A stretch of 45,952 nucleotides of DNA from Clostridia bacterium. GTDB taxonomy: Bacteria > Bacillota > Clostridia > Christensenellales > UBA1242. How positions within the stretch are numbered: position 1 is the stretch's first letter; each line of letters begins with the position of its first letter. Of the stretch, positions 33,163 to 40,712 are shown piece by piece. The translations under genes and the position numbers were made by a program. The stretch spans positions 1 to 45,952 of the forward strand of contig JAEEMI010000021.1 in assembly GCA_016283155.1 (NCBI GenBank), read 5' to 3'. The notes beneath the pieces were generated by a model, which was given only the letters and a program-made list of their open reading frames with translations, ran no database searches and was not told the origin of the DNA.

Positions 33163-35430
33163 TTAAAAATACCACGGAACACGTTTGTTTTCAACAGCTT
33201 TACTATGCGTAATTGATTTGAAGTCTTGGTTAATTAAACGTAATTCAATTTGATTGCTTTGTCGTGGATCTTCGCCTTTAATACTGGCGGTTACATAATA
33301 TGTGTTACTGTCTTGAGGATTTTTATCAATATGAGTATAAATACCTGTCTTGTGGTGAATTACGGCTTGTAAAACATTATTTCGATAAATTGAATACGTT
33401 TGATATGGTAATGTTTCAAACCAAATTTGTGCTTGATTTTGTTTGGTAATTTGTCCGTCAATTATGGTTGGAGTGGTAACTAAATAATTTTCTGAAACTG
33501 TGGTGGGTTGATAACGCAATGCAAACAATTCCATTGTTGTTTCATAATCTGGCGTTGCGATATTCGCTAGTTTCAAGGTTCCGTTTTTATAATCTAAAGT
33601 ATCTAAAGCCATTGTTTTCACAGTAGTTGGACAAATAAAATGTTCGGTTAAATTACTTATAACACTGTGAATTTGTTTAGCGGCATTAGCCAAACGACCG
33701 CCGCCATTTGCGCCACGAGGTAGATCGTCTTCGGGTTTCATACTTGCATTACCTTGCCATACGATTAGGACATTTTGTGGTGTATAAGAAACCAAAGTTG
33801 CATCAGTGTTAGTGTCAGCATTTTCACGTTCAGTGGTCCCAGTTTTGGCTGCTATTTGAACATCAAGCGATGCTAATTTGCGTGCCGTGCCTTTTCGAAC
33901 AGTATCGACCAACATATCCGTTAATAAATAAGCCGTGTCGGATGTTATGGCTTGTGGAGCATAATTGTATTTGTTGGTTATATCATAATAAACTATTTGT
34001 CCATTACGATCACGAATGGTTTTTATAAAGCGAGCGGGTGTGTATTTACCTTGGTTGGCAATTGTTTGGTAACCACTAGCCAATTCTAAAAAGGTGGTAC
34101 CTGAATTAGTGTTACCTAAAGCCATCGAAAGATTTTCATTTTGTAAATTTAGACCCATTTTATTGGCAATTGTTGTGGCATTGTTGATTGTTGTTGCTTC
34201 TAGAATTTTTACCGCTGGAATGTTATAACTGTACATTAATGACTCGCGTGCTGAAACTAAACCGTGGTATTTGTCGTCAGAATTCTTTGGATTAAATTTT
34301 GCATCAATTAATGGTGCATCATCAATCAAACTAGCAGGCTGAATGATACCTAACTCTAATGCTGGTGCGTAGACTAATAATGGTTTCATTGCGCTACCAA
34401 AATTACGACGAGCAGTCAGTATTGTCGGAGTTGAGGACCATAGAGCTTGTACTTGTCCGTTTGTAGTGGATAATAGTGCAAATTTTTCCCCCACTAAATC
34501 ATATTCTGGTTCGTTCATTGCATCGTATAGTAACTGTTGTCTGTCAGGTTGATAATAAGTATCAATTTGATAACCGTAGTGAATTATATCATTCTCACTC
34601 AGATTCAAAATTTGAGATGCTTCTTTTAGTGCCATCGTCTGATAATTGTTTCCTAACCAAATGTTCATTGGCGTGTTAATAGTTAGTGTATCATTTAAGG
34701 CATCAGCTAAGATGATATCATCAATTAAGTTTTGTTCATACATTAAATGTAAAATTAAATGGGCACGTTGCTGAAAATTATCATAGTGCATTATTGGATC
34801 GTATTTGCTTGGACTTTTGATAATTCCGGCTAAACCTGCACCTTCAGCCACGGAAAGTTCAGCTGGGGTCTTATTGAAATAAAATTCACTCGCATTGGCA
34901 ATTCCGTAAACGTTGTTACCAAAATAAATGGCATTTAAATACATTTCAATAATTTGGTCTTTGCTAAAACTTTGTTCAACTTTTAATGCTAAAATGGCTT
35001 CACGAAGTTTGCGTTTAAAAGTTTTTTCGTTGGTTAAATATGTATTTTTAACCAGTTGCTGTGTAATTGTGCTTGCACCTTCTTTGGAATATCCTGCCGC
35101 TAAATTGTTAGTAAATGCTTTCACGATCCGCGGTAAAGAAAGTCCGTGGTGATGATAAAAATTTTTATCCTCGACAGCAATAAATGCATTAACACAATTA
35201 CTGTTAATTTGTTCCAGTGGACAATAATTAATGCTGTTATGAGCATCAATGATTTGTTGTTCATTATCATAAAAAGTTGCGGTTTGTGATAATGTAGTTA
35301 AGCGTTCAGTATCAAGTGATTCGCTGTGCCAGATTAACGCAAAAGCAATTGTTCCCGACAAACCTAATAATAATACGACAATAAACGTAATTAAAAAAAA
35401 TTTGCGAATCAATTTAATTGGTTTGGCCAC
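33163..35430 (-). CDS. Bifunctional class A penicillin-binding protein (PBP1A type)
   Basis: A 755-residue class A PBP that polymerises and crosslinks peptidoglycan. Residues 11-33 form the membrane anchor. The GT51 domain has the catalytic glutamate E87 in VEDKNFYHHHG, then GASTITQQLVKN and KDQIIEMYLNAIYFGNNVYG. The transpeptidase domain has S346-A-M-K349, S401-Y-N403 and K529-T-G531. The C-terminal 150 residues form an all-beta, Ig/fibronectin-like tail. The start is GTG at 35430; the gene is divergent from miaB with a 30-base gap. It shows that this organism makes peptidoglycan. All catalytic motifs are intact. Confidence 0.95.
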   Translation of the reverse strand: MAKPIKLIRKFFLITFIVVLLLGLSGTIAFALIWHSESLDTERLTTLSQTATFYDNEQQIIDAHNSINYCPLEQINSNCVNAFIAVEDKNFYHHHGLSLPRIVKAFTNNLAAGYSKEGASTITQQLVKNTYLTNEKTFKRKLREAILALKVEQSFSKDQIIEMYLNAIYFGNNVYGIANASEFYFNKTPAELSVAEGAGLAGIIKSPSKYDPIMHYDNFQQRAHLILHLMYEQNLIDDIILADALNDTLTINTPMNIWLGNNYQTMALKEASQILNLSENDIIHYGYQIDTYYQPDRQQLLYDAMNEPEYDLVGEKFALLSTTNGQVQALWSSTPTILTARRNFGSAMKPLLVYAPALELGIIQPASLIDDAPLIDAKFNPKNSDDKYHGLVSARESLMYSYNIPAVKILEATTINNATTIANKMGLNLQNENLSMALGNTNSGTTFLELASGYQTIANQGKYTPARFIKTIRDRNGQIVYYDITNKYNYAPQAITSDTAYLLTDMLVDTVRKGTARKLASLDVQIAAKTGTTERENADTNTDATLVSYTPQNVLIVWQGNASMKPEDDLPRGANGGGRLANAAKQIHSVISNLTEHFICPTTVKTMALDTLDYKNGTLKLANIATPDYETTMELFALRYQPTTVSENYLVTTPTIIDGQITKQNQAQIWFETLPYQTYSIYRNNVLQAVIHHKTGIYTHIDKNPQDSNTYYVTASIKGEDPRQSNQIELRLINQDFKSITHSKAVENKRVPWYF

Positions 35431-35435
35431 ACGTT

Positions 35436-35441
35436 ATTTTG
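35436..35441 (-). promoter_or_regulatory. Possible -10 of the PBP gene
   Basis: CAAAAT on the minus strand ends five bases before the GTG start, as in the other leaderless-type genes of this window, but it is a weak match and has no clear -35. Confidence 0.25.
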
Positions 35442-35450
35442 TGTTAAACT
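35442..35450 (+). promoter_or_regulatory. Extended -10 promoter of miaB
   Basis: TG-T-TAAACT with TAAACT at 35445-35450, ten bases before ATG 35461, so the leader would be about three or four bases. TTGGCC at 35423-35428 is a possible -35 (16-base spacer). There is no ribosome binding site. Confidence 0.45.
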
Positions 35451-35460
35451 GTATCATTCT

Positions 35461-36468
35461 ATGAAATTTGTACTAAAGAATTATGGTTGTCAAATGAATG
35501 TGAATACTGCGGCTAAAATTACGCAGCAATTATTGGCAGCAGGGCATAAAATTGCCGAAACGGATACGGAGGCTGATGTAATCATTTTTAATACGTGTTG
35601 TGTACGTAATACGGCCGAACAAAAAATTTTGTCACACATCGCTTTGGCTAAACAATTAAAACGCCAAAAACCTAATTTGAAAATTGCAGTTATTGGCTGT
35701 TTGTCAGCTAAACGTAAAATTAATGGTGTTGATATTTTACTGGGTACAGATGATGCGATGAGTGTTGTTGAAAAATTAGGAGTTGCTTTGCAAACATTGC
35801 CGATTGAAAAAAGTGCCACTGCCTATATTGATATTACGTATGGTTGTGAAAATTATTGTAGTTATTGTATTGTTCCATTTGTGCGTGGAAAATTACGTAT
35901 TCGTCCTAAAACAGAAATTATTGCTGAATTTAACCAAGTCAAGGGTAGTGCTAAAGATATTTATTTATTGGGACAAAATGTTAATGCATATCCTAATTTC
36001 CCACAATTATTGGCTGAATTAGCACAACAAGACGGTAATTTTACTTTACATTTTTTATCTGCGCATCCAAAAGACTTTGATGTCGAAACAATAAAAGTGA
36101 TGGCAGCGTATCCAAAAATTGCACACGATATTCATTTGCCAATGCAATGTGGGTGTGATAAAATCTTAAAGTTAATGAACCGTAAATATACGGTGGCAGA
36201 TTATTTAAATAAAATAAAATTATTACGCGAATATCTGCCTGACATCCATATTACAACCGACATTATTTGTGGCTTTCCTGGTGAAACTGAAGCGGACTTT
36301 GAAGAAACAGTACGTGTCGTTGAGAAAATTAAGTTTAGTGCTGCTTATATTTTTCCTTACAGTAATCGAACAGGTACGGCAGCCGACAAAATGCCGAATC
36401 AAGTACCGTTTCAAACACGTAAAGCGCGAGCAACAAAGTTGGTTGAAATAATGCGAAAAATGTCGTAA
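35461..36468 (+). CDS. miaB: MiaB-type tRNA methylthiotransferase lacking the TRAM domain
   Basis: A 335-residue radical-SAM methylthiotransferase of the MiaB family, which adds a methylthio group to i6A37 of tRNAs. The N-terminal domain holds cluster cysteines in YGCQMN (C10), FNTCCVRNTAEQ (C46) and VIGC (C80). The radical-SAM motif is C129, C133, C136 in YGCENYCSYCIVP. GQNVNAY, SAHPKDF, HLPMQCG and TTDIICGFPGETEADF are typical of MiaB. Usual length is about 440 residues; this one stops after the radical-SAM barrel and lacks the C-terminal TRAM RNA-binding domain, and the central region is shorter than usual. The stop is followed directly by mutS, so the short form looks native. Confidence 0.9.
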   Translation: MKFVLKNYGCQMNVNTAAKITQQLLAAGHKIAETDTEADVIIFNTCCVRNTAEQKILSHIALAKQLKRQKPNLKIAVIGCLSAKRKINGVDILLGTDDAMSVVEKLGVALQTLPIEKSATAYIDITYGCENYCSYCIVPFVRGKLRIRPKTEIIAEFNQVKGSAKDIYLLGQNVNAYPNFPQLLAELAQQDGNFTLHFLSAHPKDFDVETIKVMAAYPKIAHDIHLPMQCGCDKILKLMNRKYTVADYLNKIKLLREYLPDIHITTDIICGFPGETEADFEETVRVVEKIKFSAAYIFPYSNRTGTAADKMPNQVPFQTRKARATKLVEIMRKMS

Positions 36469-36471
36469 AAT
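36443..36471 (+). promoter_or_regulatory. mutS promoter at the end of miaB
   Basis: TTGAAA (36443-36448), 17 bases, TAAAAT (36466-36471), straddling the miaB stop codon. The leader would be about 18 bases and contains the ribosome binding site AAAGGAG before ATG 36496. Confidence 0.6.
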
Positions 36472-36495
36472 CGAAACGATAAAGGAGTGTGAATT

Positions 36496-38847
36496 ATGGC
36501 CTTGTCGCCAGCAATGAAAAAATATTTAGAATTAAAAGCACAGTATCAAGATTGCGTTGTATTTTATCGCTTAGGTGATTTCTATGAAATATTCTTTGAT
36601 GATGCTAAAAAAGTATCAGCGGCAATTGGTTTAACATTAACTGGCCGTTCGTGTGGATTGGATGAAAAAGCACCAATGTGTGGTGTTCCTTATCACGCAG
36701 CAAACTTATACATTAAAAAATTAGTTGAAATGGGATATAAAATTGCGATTGCTGAACAACTGGAAGAGGCAAATGGTAAGACGTTAATTAATCGTGATGT
36801 TATCCGTGTAATTACGAGTGGTACTGTGATTGATGATGCAATGCTCAGCGCTGATAGTAATAATTTTGTTGCCAGTATTTATGAAGAAGATAATGCGACA
36901 CAAGTTTATGCAGCGTGGGCTGATATTATGACTGGTGAATTTTACGTAGCACAATTTGATAGCTATGATAATGCAGTATCGCGTATCCGACCGAAAGAAG
37001 TTATTACAAAGAAACATTTTAGTTATGCTTTTACTACTAAACAAGCCACTCAAACAGTTAAAAAATATTTTAACATTAACACAACCCAGGTGTTTGATTT
37101 GGCGGATAATTCACCATTGGTTAATGCTGCAGGAGCTTTATTAGAATATCTTTTAATGACAGCCAAGAATAAATTGGCAAACATTACTAAAATTACTTTA
37201 GTGCGTGATGACAATTATATGGTTTTAGATAAAATTGCTCGTGATACACTAGAAATTGTCTTGTCGTATCGTAATAATACTAAGGCTGGTAGTTTATTGT
37301 CAGTAATGGATAAAACCAAAACCCCAATGGGTGCACGTTTGATAGCTGAATGGGTAACCGCACCATTAAAACAATCAGTATTAATAACTGAACGCCAAGA
37401 TGCGGTTCAAGAATTGACAGATAATTCAAGTCGTTGTCAAGATTTGCGTGAAATTTTAAGTCGCTTTGGTGATTTAGGGCGTTTCTGCGGTAAGATTGCT
37501 AACGGTAATGTTAATCCCAAAGATATGTTAGCTTTTGCTGATGGTTTAGAGTTAGTAAAACAAGTTAAGAATTTTATTGCTCAAAATTGTCATGCCGATT
37601 TATTGACTAAATTTGGTCTACAATTAAATCCTTTGGAAGAATTACGGGCTTTACTTTTAAGGGCAATCAAAAATGATCCAAATACCATTCTGAGCGAAGG
37701 TGATTATATCAACGATGGTTACAATGAGAAACTTGACGAATTAAGGAATGCAGGTAGTTTGAGCAAAAAATGGTTATTGTCGTTGGAAGAAAAAGAACGA
37801 ACTGAAACAGGTGTAGAAAAATTGAGAATTGCATATAATCGGGTGGCTGGTTATTATTTTGAAATGCCACTAAATGCCTTAAAACAAGTACCTTATCGTT
37901 TCATTCGTAAGGGAAGTACTTTAAATACAGAACGTTATACTACCGATGAATTGCGCGAAATTGAAAGTAAAATTTTAAGTGCATCCAGTGATGCTATTAA
38001 AATGGAACAGTCAATTTTTGCGGAGATTGTAACTATTGTACAGCAACAGATTCCAGCTATTCAACAAGATGCAGCTGCAATTGCCAATATTGATGTTTTG
38101 GCAGATTTAGCTTATTTAGCATTTAAGAACCAATGGGTGCGGCCTGAAATTAACACTGATGGTGTTTTAAAATTAGATGCAGCGCGACATCCTGTTTTGG
38201 AAAGTGTTTTACCAACAAATGAGTTTGTGGCAAATGATTGTAATCTAGATCGTGAAAACAATACGATGTTGATTACAGGTCCGAATATGGCTGGTAAATC
38301 AACATATATGAAAACTGTAGCATTAAATGTAATTATGGCACATTGCGGTTCATTTGTGCCGTGTTATCGTGCGGTTATTCCATTAACAGATCGCGTCTTT
38401 ACCCGTATTGGTGCTAGCGATGATATGATGACCGGAAAATCAACCTTTATGGTGGAAATGAATGAAGTTTCAAACATTGTTCATAATGCTACTAAGGATA
38501 GTTTATTGTTGCTTGATGAAATTGGGCGTGGTACTGGTACCAATGATGGTTATGCTTTAGCTAAAGCTATTTTACAATACATCATTGAAAAGATTGGCAG
38601 TAAGACATTATGTGCAACTCATTTTCACGAGTTGATTGAATTGGGACGCACTTATTCACAAGTACAAAATTATAAAGTTTTAACATCCAACTTAAATGGT
38701 CAAATTATTTTCTTACATAAAGTTGTCAAAGGTGAAGAACAAAATAGTTTTGGTGCTGAAGTCGCTCAATTGTCAGGTTTACCGGAAGTGATTATTCAAA
38801 ATGCAAAAAAGATTATGAAGGAAAGAGAAACAAATGAAAGTTATTAA
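36496..38847 (+). CDS. mutS: DNA mismatch repair protein MutS
   Basis: A 783-residue MutS, which recognises mismatches and recruits MutL. The mismatch-binding motif F29-x-E31 is in RLGDFYEIFFDDA. The ATPase has Walker A GPNMAGKST near residue 597, the following MEMNEVSNIVHNAT, Walker B LLLLDEIGRGTGTNDGYALA, and CATHFHEL. It is slightly shorter than the usual 850-870 residues, ending soon after the helix-turn-helix dimerisation part (SGLPEVIIQNAKKIMKE), so the C-terminal beta-clamp-binding tail seems missing. A strong ribosome binding site precedes the ATG. It overlaps mutL by 14 bases, which couples their translation. Confidence 0.98.
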   Translation: MALSPAMKKYLELKAQYQDCVVFYRLGDFYEIFFDDAKKVSAAIGLTLTGRSCGLDEKAPMCGVPYHAANLYIKKLVEMGYKIAIAEQLEEANGKTLINRDVIRVITSGTVIDDAMLSADSNNFVASIYEEDNATQVYAAWADIMTGEFYVAQFDSYDNAVSRIRPKEVITKKHFSYAFTTKQATQTVKKYFNINTTQVFDLADNSPLVNAAGALLEYLLMTAKNKLANITKITLVRDDNYMVLDKIARDTLEIVLSYRNNTKAGSLLSVMDKTKTPMGARLIAEWVTAPLKQSVLITERQDAVQELTDNSSRCQDLREILSRFGDLGRFCGKIANGNVNPKDMLAFADGLELVKQVKNFIAQNCHADLLTKFGLQLNPLEELRALLLRAIKNDPNTILSEGDYINDGYNEKLDELRNAGSLSKKWLLSLEEKERTETGVEKLRIAYNRVAGYYFEMPLNALKQVPYRFIRKGSTLNTERYTTDELREIESKILSASSDAIKMEQSIFAEIVTIVQQQIPAIQQDAAAIANIDVLADLAYLAFKNQWVRPEINTDGVLKLDAARHPVLESVLPTNEFVANDCNLDRENNTMLITGPNMAGKSTYMKTVALNVIMAHCGSFVPCYRAVIPLTDRVFTRIGASDDMMTGKSTFMVEMNEVSNIVHNATKDSLLLLDEIGRGTGTNDGYALAKAILQYIIEKIGSKTLCATHFHELIELGRTYSQVQNYKVLTSNLNGQIIFLHKVVKGEEQNSFGAEVAQLSGLPEVIIQNAKKIMKERETNESY

Positions 38848-40690
38848 TATTTTACCGCCCGCGATTTATAATCGTTTGGCGGCTGGAGAAGTTGTCGAAA
38901 ATCCAGCATCGATTGTAAAAGAATTGTTGGAAAACTCTTTAGATGCACACGCACAACAAATTACGGTACAAATTATCAATGGAGGTATTGATGAAATTGT
39001 TGTAACTGACGATGGAGAAGGAGTTGCTGAAAGCGAATTATCTAAAGTTTTTATGCCACACGCTACTAGTAAAATTGCTAAAGCAACCGATATCGATCAT
39101 ATTACTTCATTGGGATTCCGTGGTGAAGCTTTAGCATCAATTGCAGCCGTTGCTAAGGTTGATTTTACTTCTAAACCAGACAATCAAGAATATGCTGTGA
39201 CAATTAATCAGGACAATGAACAACAATATGCTGGCGGTAACCGTGGTACAACGGTTCGTGTCGCTAATTTGTTTTACAACACACCGGCTCGTAAAAAATT
39301 CTTACGAAGTTCTAATATTGAAAAAAATCACGTAACACAAATTGTTCACGAAATTATTCTTGCACATCCTGATTTGCAGCTACGCTATTATGTTGATCAT
39401 CAATTGATTATTGATTATCGTGGCGAAGGATTAGGTGCTTTAATTCAACAAATTTATGACATCAAAGAATCACATTTAGTTGCTGTTCAGGGACAATCCG
39501 ATGGCCTTAGTGTTGTTGGTTATGTGTCAGACCTGAGTTCTTCTAAAGTTACTAAGGATCGACAAGTTGTTATTATTAATGGTCGTGTCGTTAATGGTGG
39601 TTTGATTGCTACGGTGGTCAACGAAACAATGGCTAATTATCTTCCGATGCGTGAATATCCAATTTTTGTTTTGCACTTTACAGTTTCAGCAGATCGTGTT
39701 GATGTCAATGTTCATCCACAAAAGAGAGAAGTGCGCTTTGACGATCGTGATAGCATTATTCAATTTGTTCGTCAAATTTTGACTAAAACAATGGAAACAT
39801 ACTTTTTGAAACAAGTTTCTGAAATTGCACAATCATCAAATCAAATTACACAAACAACAACTCAAATTAAATCTGAAGGTAATACTGTTGAAACAACGAA
39901 AAGTAGTACACATCAAAATGAACAACAATTGGCATCACAACCGTTATCTCAAACTGGTCATTCTTATAATCCAACTCAAACTGATGCGGCAACAGTTGTT
40001 ATTCAATCATTGAATTTAGCTGATGAAAATGATGATTTAGTTAAATCGGCGCCAAACATTTTAAACCATTTTAATTTTAATATGCCGTTATCCGGTGAAC
40101 AAACTAGCGCCTTACAAAAAAACACATTTACAATTTTAGGTCAGATATTTGAAACATATTTGTTAGTACGCACAGCAGATAATTTGTTAATTATAGACCA
40201 GCACGCGATGGCGGAACGTATTAACTATGATAAGTTTTCTGATGAGGTTAATCGACGCGATGTCCAATCACAAATCTTATTAACACCAATGATTATTAAT
40301 GTAACTCCTAAAGAGTTAGCACGTTTTATTGAATTAAAACCAGTACTGGTAAACTTTGGCTTTGATTGTGATGAGTTTGGTTCAAATATGATTCGTGTGT
40401 CAGCTGTGCCAGCAATAATGGCAGATGCATCGTTAAAAGACTTTATGACAATTATTTTAAATGATAAGGCAGCGGTTAATGATAATTTGCGAGATTTAAT
40501 TCAACATCGAGTAGCAACTGCGGCGTGTAAAGCAAGTATTAGAGCAGGTGAAATATTATCTATTGTACAAATTGAATCGTTATTGAAAAATTACTTTGCC
40601 ACTAAAAATGTTCCACTGTGTCCACACGGTCGTCCAATTTTATTAACTTTTTCACAAAGCAAATTAGAAAGTCTGTTTGCTAGAAAATAA
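38834..40690 (+). CDS. mutL: DNA mismatch repair protein MutL
   Basis: A 618-residue MutL. The N-terminal GHKL ATPase shows LAAGEVVENPASIVKELLENSLDA, DDGEGV, HATSKI and LGFRGEALASIA. The C-terminal domain has the endonuclease motif DQHAMAERINYDK, the ACKASIRAGE segment and CPHGRP, so it should be a nicking MutL as in most bacteria without MutH. A Gln/Thr/Ser-rich linker of about 90 residues (about 330-420) joins the two. The ATG overlaps the end of mutS, with AAGGAAAG upstream. Its 3' end contains the -35 of the following ATPase promoter. Confidence 0.97.
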   Translation: MKVINILPPAIYNRLAAGEVVENPASIVKELLENSLDAHAQQITVQIINGGIDEIVVTDDGEGVAESELSKVFMPHATSKIAKATDIDHITSLGFRGEALASIAAVAKVDFTSKPDNQEYAVTINQDNEQQYAGGNRGTTVRVANLFYNTPARKKFLRSSNIEKNHVTQIVHEIILAHPDLQLRYYVDHQLIIDYRGEGLGALIQQIYDIKESHLVAVQGQSDGLSVVGYVSDLSSSKVTKDRQVVIINGRVVNGGLIATVVNETMANYLPMREYPIFVLHFTVSADRVDVNVHPQKREVRFDDRDSIIQFVRQILTKTMETYFLKQVSEIAQSSNQITQTTTQIKSEGNTVETTKSSTHQNEQQLASQPLSQTGHSYNPTQTDAATVVIQSLNLADENDDLVKSAPNILNHFNFNMPLSGEQTSALQKNTFTILGQIFETYLLVRTADNLLIIDQHAMAERINYDKFSDEVNRRDVQSQILLTPMIINVTPKELARFIELKPVLVNFGFDCDEFGSNMIRVSAVPAIMADASLKDFMTIILNDKAAVNDNLRDLIQHRVATAACKASIRAGEILSIVQIESLLKNYFATKNVPLCPHGRPILLTFSQSKLESLFARK

Positions 40691-40705
40691 CAAATATGAT
40701 AAAAT
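40677..40705 (+). promoter_or_regulatory. Leaderless-type promoter of the P-type ATPase gene
   Basis: TTGCTA (40677-40682, within mutL), 17 bases, TAAAAT (40700-40705), then seven bases to ATG 40713. There is no ribosome binding site. An alternative -10, TATGAT, lies at 40695-40700. Confidence 0.65.
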
Positions 40706-40712
40706 AAATGTT

